From Mytilus edulis (Eukaryota; Mollusca; Bivalvia; Mytilida; Mytilidae), in NCBI RefSeq assembly GCF_963676685.1, contig NC_092354.1:14390746-14454745 (forward strand): a stretch of 64,000 bases of DNA, written 5' to 3'. A model generated the notes under the pieces. It did no database searches and was not told the origin of the DNA. It worked only from the letters and a program-made list of their open reading frames with translations. This document shows, in pieces, positions 22,693 to 35,671 of the stretch (position 1 is the stretch's first letter; the number at the start of each line of letters is the position of its first letter). Position numbers and translations under genes: made by a program.

Positions 22693-25600
22693 CTAATCAA
22701 TAAATAAAAGGCTACACAAAATTGTCATTATGAAAGTTGTATATACAGTACTAGACCTAACGGGATTTCCATGATTTAGATTACAATAGTCATCATCGCA
22801 TGTCGTCTGCTTTACATCAGATCCTCCTGTTGAGCAACCTCTAATGACGTCTGAAAAATGACAAAGCGTATATGAATTAACAAAAAAGAATTTAAGATAT
22901 CTTATAAAGTACACACGTATACGGTTTATCTTATGAAAGCTAAATTAAATAAGATATCTTATATATTACATGATATGTCTCGAACATTTGCCACTGGACG
23001 TTAAGCAACAAACAATTAATCAATTTAAGTTCGAATAAACCGGCTTGCAATAAAAATGTGTTACATTTTATCAGAACTTTGTATCAGTTGTAACGTTTAA
23101 TTAAAGCAGACGTTCAAAAGATAATTGTAGAATACAAACAGTATTCAATCACCAACGCTTTATTTACAATATTAAGCATCTTGGATTCGATAAGTGTCTC
23201 GGGTATATAAAATGCAAAATCACAAAAAAACACTCCGAGGAAAATTAAAAAAAGAAAGTCCCCAATCAAAAAGCAAAACCAAAAGCTCAAACACACCAAA
23301 CAAATGGACAAAAACTGTCATATTCCTAACTTGGCACAAACATTTTCCTATGTAAAAAATGGTGGATTAAACCTGGCCTTATGAAAAGAATTTCATACAT
23401 ACATACATGACATACTTTATCAAGTAGACCATTTGTTCGTGACATTAGATAATATATATTAGGACTTACCTTATGACTATAACGTCACGATTCTCATTGA
23501 TTTTACATAAATAAGATTTATTTGCATTTAATACTCAGAATAAAACTTTTGTCGTATCTATTATTGAATAAATTACTTATCAAAATATCTTTATAAGGAC
23601 AAAGATATATCGTCTTGCTCGTGGTCCTGTTATAGATTTTCGATCAGCTATACTGAGGCTCGGGTTCAATACAGCTAACCTCGAATCTATAACAGGGCCA
23701 ATACAGAAACAGCCACATAATAACACTATATCATTAACACTTTTTTTGTATTCGGTACATCATTTTCATAATGTACCTGTAACACCGTCGTGCTCAATGG
23801 CCCTCGTGATACAAGAACCAGGACACCAAACAAGCGGGAAATACTGCATCGCAACAGATAAACTAGTTCTTTGTGTACAATAAGTTGTTGTCCAGCTGGT
23901 ACATTTGAAACATTTCCTGCTACCTGAAATGAGAATATAACGTCGCCTTTTATATCCTACTTTATCAAATACAACTCAATGCTACGTTTCCTGTGAAAAA
24001 ACATTACAAAGTAGTGTACAAACAATTTATTTAAAAACTGGAAAGTATATTGTGTAAATTAACTCACAAAAAAATAAGAAAAATATTAAATAATTGCATT
24101 TTTTAAAAGTTTCAAACATAATTTAGAAAGTTACGCTTTAAATAAGTTGACTTTTCGAAACAGTTTTCATTATGTATATTGTTGAATAATTTTTTTAGTC
24201 GATTCGTCCATATCAAAATACTTTTTTTATCTGTTGAGGCATATGATAGAAAGATTTTATATCAAATGCACTAAATCTGGGGTCCAACGTCCGTAAACTT
24301 TTTAATCTTTAAACTTCTATTTTGGAACCACATAAAAGGATCAATATATTATTTTTTTTATTTTTCTCCATTGTTGAAGCATATGACAAAAAGATCATAA
24401 CATGTAATTTTTCATATCTCATGTATTATCAGCCCTCGGTAAATATCAGCCCTCGATCCATGCAGCTCTTGGGCTGATATTGAACATAGGGCTGATAATA
24501 CATGCGATATGAAAAATGCCATGTAATAAAATGATAATATGGTATCCATGGGTTTTACTCATTGTTGATCTATGTCTATAGATATAAGAAGTTGTTGTAT
24601 AAGTGCTATGCAAATGAGACAACTCTCCATCTTAATCCAAATTTGTAAAAGTAAACCATTATATGTCCAAGTAAGGTCTTCAACGCGGAGCTTTGGCTCA
24701 CAACAAACAGTCATAAATGAAGGGCCCAAAATATGACATGCCCATTATTGCTTAAGTCCACTTCATTATAACTTGATTGATAGTTGTCCCATTGGCAATC
24801 ATACCAAATGTCATTATTTTTAAATGTTTGTTTCTAAAAGTTATCACTTGGTATGTCTCTTAAACTAAATATGAAGCAACGTCGACATGCAAATCTGCTG
24901 TTACGTAGTAAAAATTTTAAATATGATTTTTGTTGTAGAATTACATAGCTTCGTTGATATCTATATAAAAAGTAAAATCATAAAAATACTGAAATCCGAG
25001 GAAAATTTAAAAAGGAAAGTCTATAATCCAATGATAACATCAAAAGCTCAAACACATCTGATTCAAATGTTACTACTGTCATATTCCTACAATTTCCTTT
25101 CGTCAATCCTCCCTCCCCTAAAAAAATAACTATACGTGCATTACCTATCGGCCGAATAGTGGTCGCCACATTACCATTTGATGGTGTATTGATGTTGTTG
25201 GCAGACAATGCCGTGAAGCAAACTGTTAAATAAAAAAAATAATAAAAAAGATTATCAAAAACTTGATTTAGTTGTGCTAGACATTTTCATCAAACTAGGT
25301 GCATACAAACGTTAACAGTTAAACTAAAAAATACAGATGACGATGAAAAGAGTATCATTTCGGAAAATATAGAAACAATAATAATACATATAAAACATTA
25401 AAACATGCATATTCTTCTTATAATGTAAGAGCTTTGAGTATACACTTACAACACATTTCAACATTTACTTTCGAAACACTTTATATTCTATTTGTCAACT
25501 TTAAGGGTCTCTCTCTCTCACACAATAATATAAATCATCACCGTATATGGATATCAATTCTCGAAAAGGTGAAATGGGAAGAGATAAAACGGTTTTTTTT

Positions 25601-25791
25601 AATATATTAATTTTACTTAGTAGCAAATAATATTTCTTTTACTTGTTTAAAGGTCCATCTTCAAGACAAACGGCACACATATAAAGTAGACCGTACTCAC
25701 TTTTTGTAATTGATTTCAAAAGAACAGTCATGTAATCAATATACTCACCGAAATTGAAAACAAACATAATCTGATTAAAATACGTCTTCAT
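22693..25791 (-). CDS. Secreted, probably GPI-anchored Ly6/uPAR three-finger protein (copy C)
   Basis: Intact four-exon gene with all introns GT-AG and phase 1. Exon 1 is 25749-25791, exon 2 25145-25222, exon 3 23777-23923 and exon 4 22693-22850; together they encode 141 residues. Residues 1-22 form a signal peptide (MKTYFNQIMFVFNF from exon 1, VCFTALSA from exon 2). A Thr/Asn/Pro-rich linker follows. Exon 3 holds the start of the domain, CFKCTSW, with further cysteines in YC, WC and SC and a conserved HDGVT end. Exon 4 holds DVIRGCSTGG and TCDDDYCN, the Ly6 C-terminal signature, then a hydrophobic tail (TTFIMTILCSLLFI) expected to direct GPI attachment. The mature domain has eight cysteines; the usual CC before xxDxCN is TC here. 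Such proteins usually act outside the cell as ligands or modulators; the partner is unknown. Copies of this gene's 5' half lie in the 5.23-kb duplication at 40318-50778. Confidence 0.85.
23611..23703. repeat. Hairpin element in intron 3 of copy C
   Basis: CCTGTTATAGATTTTCGA (about 23625-23642) is mirrored by TCGAATCTATAACAGG (about 23682-23697) around a CTGAGGCTCGGG centre. It resembles a small foldback element and has no coding capacity. Confidence 0.65.
24396..24530. repeat. Hairpin element, GGGCTGATATT family, copy 2
   Basis: It has the same outer arms (ATTTTTCATATC / GATATGAAAAAT) and inner arms (TATTATCAGCC / GGCTGATAATA) as 14625-14755. Similarity continues into the left flank: GTCGATTCGTCCATAT and GTCCAACGTCCGT occur near 24200 and 24290, matching about 14420 and 14505. 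It lies in intron 2 of copy C, whereas the matching block lies in intron 3 of copy B. Confidence 0.8.
24590..24815. repeat. Two fragments of the TTGTCTCATTGGCA family
   Basis: 24595-24745 is inverted (GAGACAACTCTCCATC, then CTTTGGCTCACAACAAACAG). 24770-24812 is forward (ATAGTTGTCCCATTGGCAAT, then CATACC). Both lie in intron 2 of copy C. Confidence 0.6.
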
Positions 25792-26110
25792 ACTTAAATT
25801 TTTTCCTAGATGAAAAATTTTAGTCTGGTATTTATCGGCTCAGATCTGCAACAATAGATATGCGTTTAGAAATAACCGAAAAGTTATTTTGAAATTATAT
25901 ATATACGGTGTATCTTTAAACTTATCGATCATCTCATAAAGTGTTTTTCTTATCGGTAATCCATTTGGTCGTGATTTTGTAAATGGTTGCCTAGATAAAT
26001 ATTTAGAAAATGTTATCATACATGAGGATTCCTGCTTAATTTCATCAGTATATATTTAAACCCTTTTAAATAGTAACTGGGAATTTCCATTTCTACAGTT
26101 ACGAGATACT
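25792..26110 (-). promoter_or_regulatory. Conserved upstream region of copy C (promoter candidate)
   Basis: About 300 bp upstream of the exon 1 ATG is conserved with the equivalent regions of the orphan pairs (44604-44940, 49834-50170) and of copy F (61599-61900). On the minus strand a shared block reads TTTAAATATATACTGATGAA (about 26044-26063); copy F has TATAAATATATGCTGATGAA there, which contains a TATA-box-like TATAAATA. GGCTCAGATCTGCAAC on the plus strand (25838-25853) is also shared with the orphan copies. Transcription start is not determined. Confidence 0.45.
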
Positions 26111-28204
26111 TCCTCAATTACACGTTAAGCCAGAAGGACTTGATTGACCTGTAAATCCGTGTAAACCAAACCAATACGATATACAGGTTGTATCCAAGGT
26201 GATTATCAAAATTTATGTTATAACACATCGATTTCAAACAAAATAATTTGATTTTAGTCTCAAATTTGCCTCGACAAACTTCGAAAATTTGTTTCCCTTT
26301 ATCAACACTAGATTTGTCACTTATTTTACACAATCTGAGAGCAATCTGAATAGTTGTAATTCCCTAGTCCTAGACGGCTATTGTTATTTTGTTTATTTAG
26401 TATTTAGATACGATATCATTCATGAGTTAAATATCTTAAATATCTTAATATTGTTTTATCTGCTTTGGAATATTTTAAATCATAGTTGCCATCTTATTTC
26501 TCGCCAAAGAAGCTTGATTATTTATGGATTATATGAATTTTTGAAACGTTTTAATAGTCATATATAGTAGATAAGATACCATGTAATAACATTCGAATAA
26601 TTCAAATAACGTCATCATCTCTTTTGATATACAGTGAAATTAAAAAGATAAATCAAGTACAAATGTTTAGAATAACTTTATCAAAGACTTGAAAACGTTA
26701 AAACCTCGAATTTGTCAAAATTAAAATGTATTGATTAAACAATAGCGCCATAATGAACGTGTCAAGTTACACGCATGTATAACTTGGTCTGTTTTATCAG
26801 AACTTATCAAATTATGTCATGACATTTTTCATATCAGATGTACTACAGCCCAAGGTTTAATATCAGTCAAAGAGCCGACATGATGCAGTCATGTGATAAT
26901 AGTCAAAAACATATGATGATTTCAGTTCGCAAAACACCAATTAGGAAAACATGGAATTTAGGTTAATGTTATGCTATTATCATACAATACAAATATGAGT
27001 TATGTACTCTATGTATATGATAAACATTTGAATTACATTACCACTGTTTAGTTAATTTTGTTTCTTTAAAAAACGTACCAAATATAGATTTTTTTATCAA
27101 GGTAAAATTTTAAAACAGCCAATGTAAACATAAACAACACGACTGCTGCTTGTTTATTTAGGTCTACATCATAGTTTGTGGTTTCTTGGAAGTCATGCGA
27201 CCTCCTAACATCACGTTAAATTCAAATAACTGTCAACCAACTCATGATGGCGTAAAAGTTTCAAAGAATGATTTCAACTTGAAACTTTTGGTTTAATATA
27301 CTCCTTGTAAGCAACCCTCTATCTGTTTAGAATGCTAACTCAGGAATATCGTATCAATAAAATAATATATACTCCATATGCAGATGATACTGTAATGTTA
27401 CCAAGTAGAAATGGAATGTTCACAAATAGAAAATTAAAAGCAACTCTTTCGTCGTAAAGTTTTGTGTTCAACCGATCCTAATTGGCAATTTTTATATGTG
27501 TGTCAAGATAAGAAGCAGACATAACTGTATCTGTTGTTTCGTTTACTTCAACTGCAATTGGATAGTTGAATAATTTAATTATATAATGTGATATTTTGTA
27601 TTTCAAACAAACAGTGTATTAGCAATGTTGATGTAAGCCGTGAAGAGAGAGGCGGAAGATACAGAACAGACAGAAATTTATAATTCACAGTCTAAATACC
27701 AACGTCATGAATATGGTAAAAGGAAAAACGACTTATAGACAAACGCAAACAAAAGACTGAGCAAATATTCGAATAAATCAAAACTATTAAGGTCTAAAGA
27801 GAAGCAAGAAACATTTGCAACAATAAGCAACCAAATATAATGAAATGTGTAAATCGTTCATTGCACCTGAGTATGCAAACTTATCAAAAAGAAATATAGT
27901 AATCCAAAATAAGTGATTGTCACGCAATTAAGAAATCTTTTCACAATGACAAAACTATCTTAAATCACTATTATATGACAAAAACAGCACTTGTTAGTTT
28001 TCTTTTTGGAACTATTTTGCACTTCTAACGGTGCGGTGCGTATAGTTTCCAAATCGTTTGCTAAGTCATGTTTTACGAATGAAAGGAATCAATATAATCC
28101 TGATACATAATTAAGTCGGGAATTTCATTACCACTGATTACTTTTAAATGTTCCTTAATTGCTCAATAGATCCGAAGTTTTGGTTTGGAATTTTGGCTTT
28201 AGCT

Positions 28205-29059
28205 TCTATACTATTAAAAGAGAAGACCTCATTTTTGGTGTCGCTTCTCTTCTTTCCACAATAAATTAATCAACACGACTCTGTGTCCTATATGTACAGT
28301 GCATATTCGCATTTGTCATCCAGTCATATGATTATTCAGATTGAGTTATTTTGGGAGAAAAACGAGAAAAAAGGTATCCGGATATTGTCCCGTCATTGGA
28401 CGAAATTTAAAGTGTATTTTAATTCTGTTCAGAGTTTATTAAATGAAGAGGGTCTGTATACTATGTCAATTGACCACCATAGATCGATTACTAAACTAAG
28501 AATTGAAAGTAAATACACTTTATTTATATAGTAATATACAGATAAGCGCTAAAATTATTCATGTGAACTTTTGATACCTTTTCTGAAATTCTCCATTCAT
28601 TAAATATTTTACAAAATTCATTGATTACAAAAAAAAAGATGTGATATGATTGCCATGTTGAGACAACTTTCCACAAGAGACCAAAATGACACAGAAACTT
28701 ACGACTATAGGTCACCGTACGGCCTTCAACAACGAGCAAAGCCCATACCGCATACTCAGCTTTAACAGGCCCCGAAATGACGATGTAAAAAAATTCAAAC
28801 GAGAAAACTAGCGGCCTTATTTATGTACAAAAAAGGAACGAAAAACAAATATGTAACACACAAACAAACGACCACCACTGAACTACAGGCTCCTTACTTA
28901 AATGTTCATAACATACTAAATGTATGTTCATATTGAAATTGATAGAAAACCAAAAATTTGGAATTTTGGAAATGAAGGAGGAGGTATAAAACTTCTAACA
29001 ACACTTTACATACTTTTAACTCCGCTCTGAATGCCCGCGATTTCGCGGGTGTGTTCTAG
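28205..29059 (+). mobile_element. Candidate non-autonomous Helitron
   Basis: The left end is TCTATACTATTAAAAGAG, beginning with TC. The right end has a 7-bp-stem hairpin, CCCGCGA-TT-TCGCGGG (29034-29049), six bases before a terminal CTAG (29056-29059), followed by T. A 5' TC, a GC-rich 3' hairpin and a 3' CTRR inserted before T are the known marks of Helitrons. No Rep/helicase frame is present. An inverted dispersed repeat (28636-28810) is nested inside. The 82-codon open frame at 28283-28531 is not recognisable. Confidence 0.6.
28636..28810 (-). repeat. Dispersed repeat, TTGTCTCATTGGCAATCAT family (inverted)
   Basis: AAAGATGTGATATGATTGCC, TGAGACAACTTTCCACAAGA, GACTATAGGTCACCGTACGG and CCTTCAACAACGAGCAAAGC are the full-length reverse complement of the family. 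Nested in the Helitron-like element. Confidence 0.75.
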
Positions 29060-30136
29060 TTAAGTTTTTATAACAAACGGGATATCACATCCTTGTTTCT
29101 AGGTTTAAGATACAATACGTGCAAACACAGTCATCTTTTGAATACCCTTATTCATAAAGGTTTTCAGTTTAACAGCATAATATGAACTCTGAATATTCCA
29201 TTAATTGATACTTTCATGATATGCTCTCCTTGATCATCTGAAATCAACCCTAGTTTTTGATGATATTCATGTTGATCAGTAGTTTTCTATATTGTGTTTT
29301 TTTATTTTCTTGTTTGCCTTTTCGTCGTTTTTGTTTTTTGCCATGACATTGTTAGTTTGTTGCCGACTTGGTCGTACATTTTTTTATGTAAAAATGGTGG
29401 ACTCAACCTGGCCTAGCTAGCTGAACTTCTCACGGGTATGACAGATGCATATAACTCTAACACACTGACAACGATGTGTGAACAGAACAAACAGAGCAAA
29501 TAGACCAAACTGTCAAAAACAGGTGCACAGAAGCATACACTGTACCACAACCCTAGTCACCACAAAATAACACGAAACATAAAAAACTTCGGTTAATTCT
29601 AGGTGCTCCCGGAGGGTTGGCAGATCCTGCTTTACATATGGCACCCTTCCTGTTCTCATTTTAGTAAAAACCCAATAAGAAGTCTAATTCGGTAGGTCAC
29701 TTCATAAAAATGGGACGGGATTGTAGGTTCGACACTAGGAACATATCCGTTATCATCTGTGAAACGGATATTTTATAACGATCAAATAACTCGTGATGGC
29801 GGGCGTAAAAAAACAGAATGATTTCAACTGCACCATTTTGAAATCTATCATTGGAAGTCTAGAGTACGATTCTTAAGTGTAGATACCAAGATTTATTGAT
29901 AAGTTGTATTTGACTTTTAATTAATTTTTAGTAGTTACCTAGCCAATACTCTTATATCAGTACTTTTTAGCATTTAGATTATGTTGTTATGTTTCTTGCT
30001 GTTATAATAAGCCCGGTCATATCCATTTTATTTGAGCGATTGAAAATAGTTGTAACATCGCATATTCTTTATCGCCCTGTTTCAAGTCAAAAGCCTACAT
30101 TTCCATTATTTTGGTTGGTTTCTGTTATCTGTATTT

Positions 30137-31045
30137 TGCAAAACTTTTAGGAATTTTTGGTCCTCAATGCTCTTCAACTTCGTACTTAATTTGGCCTTTT
30201 ATAACATTTTTGATTCGAGCGTCACTGATGGGTCTTTTGTAGACGAAACATGCGTCTGGCGTAAATATTCAATTTCATTCCTGGTATCTATGATGAGTTT
30301 ATTCATTATCAAAATGTTTATCGGTTTGTCATCTAGTTTTTTGCACATGGTGTTAAGTTCTTATGAATTTGCGATTTAGAAAACTACCGGAAGAAGGTAT
30401 GCTTCATATCTAGATCATTTCTTTGATATTGACACAAATACACTTATTTAGTGTAGAAGAGAGGCAAAAGATACCAAAGAAATATTCACACCAAATAGTC
30501 TATAAACTATGACTAAAAGATGATTCATTTATTATTCGTCACCTTCTCGTTGCTTCTTCCACTTCGTAAATGATTTGTCCTTTTAAATTTGTTTTATTCG
30601 AGCTTCACAGATGAGTCTTTTGTAGACGAAATGTGCGTCTGGCACAAATACAAAATTTCGATCATGGTAATTCTGGTTTATTCGTAGTAGTCATTGACCA
30701 TTTGCCTAATAGTTTGGCAAATTTAATTTGATATGTGATGCTCTTGCGTGCACTAATTTGTTTTCACTTCACATTAACAGGGGGTATGATATTTTCACAA
30801 AAGTTGATACAATAGAGTAATGAGGAGAAACAATTGAAATGGGCACAAGATAAGTCACTATCAAGAATTATTGGCTCAACTGCCTACCGACAAATTTTTT
30901 CGAGGTCTTACACCTACAAATAACAACTTTTGGATTATAGCTCTTCATCTTTTATATAAGCTTTGGATTTTACATATTTTGGCCCCGAGCATCACTGAAG
31001 AGGCATGTATTGTCGAAATGCGCATCTGGTGCAGAAAAATTGGTA
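30137..31045 (+). repeat. Three dispersed GTCTGGCGT-type repeats
   Basis: Copies at 30137-30290 (TAGACGAAACATGCGTCTGG), 30545-30665 (TAGACGAAATGTGCGTCTGG) and 30895-31045 (TGTCGAAATGCGCATCTGG) each carry the order CCTCAATGCTCTTCAAC or its relic, then a GCGTCACTGATG-like block, then GTCTGGCGT. The same order forms the right part of the 355-bp satellite unit. Other copies are near 16808, 53040, 53795, 55365, 57395 (inverted), 59755, 62523 and 62955. Confidence 0.7.
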
Positions 31046-32265
31046 CCGTTAATGTTATATAGTCGTCTGATTGTTTCCCTTTCCCGATCGTGACATTTGG
31101 GCTCAGTTTATTTTCACGGTGGGTGAAGCTTGCATGTCAAAGACGCCAACTGGCGATCTCCTTTCTGAATTCATTCGAATTCCTTAGTTTTTTGTTTAAT
31201 GCCCCGATTTATCTTATCCTAATAAATTTACGAGGTTTGAATATCGGTAAAATAATGGCTCCATGATTGATCATATACTCTCAGCCTTTCTCTTAAAAGG
31301 CTCTGGATGTTGCATTCTGTTTATCTTAGAAGGTAACATTTAATAGTGTTCCCCATAGATATTGTCTGTCAGACAGAATCTCATATAACATATAGTCCTC
31401 GGACATTATTTCGCAATAAAAAAGTGTCCATTTCCATGAAATTTTGTCTGAGAAAATTTTACAGTGTGAAATTTAGTCAATCACAAATATATATGAGATT
31501 CTAAATACAATACAGTGAAACAGACTGATTTTTTTTTATTAAATTTTAAGTTCAATAATTAACCAACCGGTTTATTTTCACAAATAATCTACAGCCAACT
31601 TGAGAAGGACATAAAATCTTGTAAGCATAATGTGTAATTTGTTATTTTACAAAAAATAACTATACACCAAATAATACATTTACACTTAAATCCCAATTTA
31701 AAATCATACTTAAGCAACACGACATGTGCCACAGGATCTGTGTACCCTGTCGGAACATCTAACACCCCCCCCCCCCCTTTTCCAACTTTGGTTTGGGGTT
31801 TTTGTTGCGCAATGCACAGTTTTAAGTTGTCTAAGATGTGCTATGTACACTGTTGTTTGTTTTTTGTCTTTTTGTCTTTAATTTGTATTCTTTGTCAGTT
31901 TGTTTTCGACCTATAAGTGGGATTTACATTTTGGTATATTCCTCCTCTTTTAAGGCGTAGGCATAATGGGTTTTTAATCTGTACAATACCTTATTCAAAA
32001 CTACATTTTATAATACAAACGATACAAAACCTTCCAAAACAATAATATGAAATGTACAATTAGATGTGAATACCTTTATATGAGAAAATACCGATAAAAG
32101 GCAGATCAAAGATCTGAGTCATTTTCATATTTCTCCACTAAAAATATTTATGAGTTGCGCTTTGTTAATACAGCTGATTTAAATACTTATTCTCTGTTGC
32201 AGTCGTTATTTAAGATTCATAGCTCTTTTTTTTTAATCTTTTGATTCCGCGAAATGTTGTCTAAT

Positions 32266-34779
32266 TATAATCCTGGTACTTTTGATAACTATTTACACCA
32301 CTGGGTCGATGCCACTGCTGGTGGACATTTCGTCCCCAAGGGTATCACCAGCCCAGTAGTCAGCACTTCGGTGTTGACATGAATATCAATTATATGGTCA
32401 TTTTTATAAATTTTCTGTTTACAAAACTTTGAATTTTTCGAAAAACTAAGGATTTTCTTACCCCAGGAGTAGATTACCTTAGCCATATTTGGCACAACTT
32501 TTAGGAATTTATTATCCTCAATGCTCTACAACTTTGTATTTATTTGGCTTTTTAACTATTTTGATCTGAGCGTCACTGATGAGTCTTATGTAGACGAAAC
32601 GCGCGTCTGGCGTATAAAATTATAATCCTGGTACTTTTGATAACTATTTACACCACTGGGTCGATGCCACTGCTGGTGGACGTTTCGTCCCCGAGGGTAC
32701 CACCAGCCCAGTAGTCAGCACTTCGGTGTTGACATGAATATCAATTATATGGTCATTTTTATAAATTTTCTGTTTACAAAACTTTGAATTTTTCGAAAAA
32801 CTAAGGATTTTCTAACCCCAGGAGTAGATTACCTTAGCCATATTTGGCACAACTTTTAGGAATTTATTATCCTCAATGCTCTACAACTTTGTATTTATTT
32901 GGCTTTTTAACTATTTTGATCTGAGCGTCACTGATGAGTCTTATGTAGACGAAACGCGCGTCTGGCGTATAAAATTATAATCCTGGTACTTTTGATAACT
33001 ATTTACACCACTGGGTCGATGCCACTGCTGGTGGACGTTTCGTCCCCGAGGGTACCACCAGCCCAGTAGTCAGCACTTCGGTGTTGACATGAATATCAAT
33101 TATATGGTCATTTTTATAAATTTTCTGTTTACAAAACTTTGAATTTTTCGAAAAACTAAGGATTTTCTAACCCCAGGAGTAGATTACCTTAGCCATATTT
33201 GGCACAACTTTTAGGAATTTATTATCCTCAATGCTCTACAACTTTGTATTTATTTGGCTTTTTAACTATTTTGATCTTAGCGTCACTGATGAGTCTTATG
33301 TAGACGAAACGCGCGTCTGGCGTATAAAATTATAATCCTGGTACTTTTGATAACTATTTACACCACTGGGTCGATGCCACTGCTGGTGGACGTTTCGTCC
33401 CCGAGGGTACCACCAGCCCAGTAGTCAGCACTTCGGTGTTGACATGAATATCAATTATATGGTCATTTTTATAAATTTTCTGTTTACAAAACTTTGAATT
33501 TTTCGAAAAACTAAGGATTTTCTAACCCCAGGAGTAGATTACCTTAGCCATATTTGGCACAACTTTTAGGAATTTATTATCCTCAATGCTCTACAACTTT
33601 GTATTTATTTGGCTTTTTAACTATTTTGATCTTAGCGTCACTGATGAGTCTTATGTAGACGAAACGCGCGTCTGGCGTATAAAATTATAATCCTGGTACT
33701 TTTGATAACTATTTACACCACTGGGTCGATGCCACTGCTGGTGGACGTTTCGTCCTTGAGGGTATCACCAGCCCAGTAGTCAGCACTTCGGTGTTGACAT
33801 GAATATCAATTATATGGTCATTTTTATGAATTTTCTGTTTACAAAACTTTGAATTTTTCGAAAAACTAAGGATTTTCTTACCCCAGGAGTAGATTACCTT
33901 AGCCATATTTGGCACAACTTTTAGGAATTTTTTATCCTCAATGCTCTTCAACTTTGTATTTATTTGGCTTTTTAACTATTTTGATCTGAGCGTCACTGAT
34001 GAGTCTTATGTAGACGAAACGCGCGTCTGGCGTATAAAATTATAATCCTGGTACTTTTGATAACTATTTACACCACTGGGTCGATGCCACTGCTGGTGGA
34101 CGTTTCGTCCCCGAGGGTATCACCAGCCCAGTAGTCAGCACTTCGGTGTTGACATGAATATCAATTATATGGTCATTTTTATAAATTTTCTGTTTACAAA
34201 ACTTTGAATTTTTCGAAAAACTAAGGATTTTCTTACCCCAGGAGTAGATTACCTTAGCCATATTTGGCACAACTTTTAGGAATTTATTATCCTCAATGCT
34301 CTACAACTTTGTATTTATTTGGCTTTTTAACTATTTTGATCTGAGCGTCACTGATGAGTCTTAAGTAGACGAAACGCGCGTCTGGCGTATAAAATTATAA
34401 TCCTGGTACTTTTGATAACTATTTACACCACTGGGTCGATGCCACTGCTGGTGGACGTTTCGTCCTTGAGGGTATCACCAGCCCAGTAGTCAGCACTTCG
34501 GTGTTGACATGAATATCAATTATATGGTCATTTTTATAAATTTTCTGTTTACAAAACTTTGAATTTTTCGAAAAACTAAGGATTTTCTTACCCCAGGAGT
34601 AGATTACCTTAGCCATATTTGGCACAACTTTTAGGAATTTTTTATCCTCAATGCTCTTCAACTTTGTATTTATTTGGCTTTTTAACTATTTTGATCTGAG
34701 CGTCACTGATGAGTCTTAAGTAGACGAAACGCGCGTCTGGCGTATAAAATTATAATCCTGGTACTTTTGATAACTATTT
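32266..34779. repeat. Tandem satellite, 355-bp unit, 7 full copies plus 29 bp
   Basis: TATAATCCTGGTACTTTTGA opens units at 32266, 32621, 32976, 33331, 33686, 34041 and 34396, with a partial unit at 34751-34779; the spacing is exactly 355 every time. Units differ at few positions. Units 2-4 share CCGAGGGTACC and TTTTCTAACCCC; units 5 and 7 share CCTTGAGGG and ATGCTCTTC; units 1 and 6 are mixed; units 3 and 4 share ATCTTAGCG. On the minus strand each unit can carry a frame of up to 80 codons, but units 2-4 break it with a TAG. I therefore treat the frame as incidental. Each unit ends in GACGAAACGCGCGTCTGGCG, the motif of the dispersed copies. Confidence 0.95.
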
Positions 34780-35671
34780 CATATCAAAGAAACACAAAGC
34801 AGACATTTTACCAGTATTAATGCTGTTAGATAGTGGAGAAATTAAACTCTTGGAAGTTCAGAATATATAAATGTTAACAATATGCCGCACAAGCAATGTA
34901 CAGACCTATGATACATAGTAGTGCATATAAACTTTTCATTCCAGGATATATGGGTTTACTAAACTTCAAAGTAAAATATTCACAATTGTACAAGTGTCCG
35001 GAAACTGATTTTCTATGGGAAATAGAAATGTCTTCATTTACAGAAGTGCAATCTTCTACTAGTATTATTGTTTCTTATTTGAAATTGGACAATGTCTATT
35101 CTAAAGGTTCGTGCTCTAGATTTGTTCAAAACACTTGTCAGTCGTATATCAAATGTTTGCTACAAGATGTATCCACCATTAGATATCTGCATTGATTATC
35201 AAATTGTACATCATGTATAGCCGAACTTGTTCCGTAAATGTTGTTATCAAAACTTACACAACATTTTGAGTGAACAACAACAAAAATTAACGGTATGGTA
35301 CCAAATTCATGCTATTTGAAAAGTATTTTTTCTTTTGTTTTTATTTAATGCCTGATGTTTAAGTGTAAAGCAAACCAAAATACCGATATCTGACCACCTC
35401 ATGTTTTGAAAACTTCTTAAGCATGTTATATTTCTATAATTTTGAGTCTTGATTAAATAGACTAATACGTTGTCTTTAGAATCACATTATATTCTTAAAT
35501 AAAAGGCTGCTACTTAAAGTGACAAACATTCATTTTGATATAAGTCAACTATGGAACAGAAAAAATATAAAATGTGAGAAACATATGAAAATCATTGTTT
35601 GTATTATCAACTGTTCTAGTCAAGTTCACTAAATTGAAACTGTTGCAAGTTTGCCTGTTTTGATTCTAATC
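34780..35671. other. Intergenic region downstream of copy D
   Basis: A 99-codon plus-strand frame (34896-35195) has no recognisable domain and no splice partner. I see nothing else here. Confidence 0.35.

Larger units (their letters stand above)
26111..32265. other. Intergenic region, no gene recognised
   Basis: The left part (to about 26760) is homologous to the right end of the 5.23-kb duplicated unit (for example ATTCGAATAATT and GTCATC). A worn copy of the hairpin family follows at about 26816-26885, then a Helitron-like element (28205-29059), a CTGACTTGGTACAG-type repeat fragment (29330-29620), three GTCTGGCGT-type repeats (30137-31045) and an 11-base C tract near 31766. Open frames up to 92 codons are not supported as genes. 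Confidence 0.45.

Noticed and set aside
28283-28531. 82-codon frame inside the Helitron-like element
   Set aside because: Shows no Rep, helicase or other recognisable motif; probably non-coding element sequence.
32289-34661. Repeated 68-80 codon minus-strand frames in the satellite
   Set aside because: They recur because the DNA unit is repeated; three of the seven units have a stop in the frame, so there is no sign of coding constraint.
34896-35195. 99-codon plus-strand frame
   Set aside because: No recognisable motifs; opposite in strand to all supported genes and next to satellite sequence.
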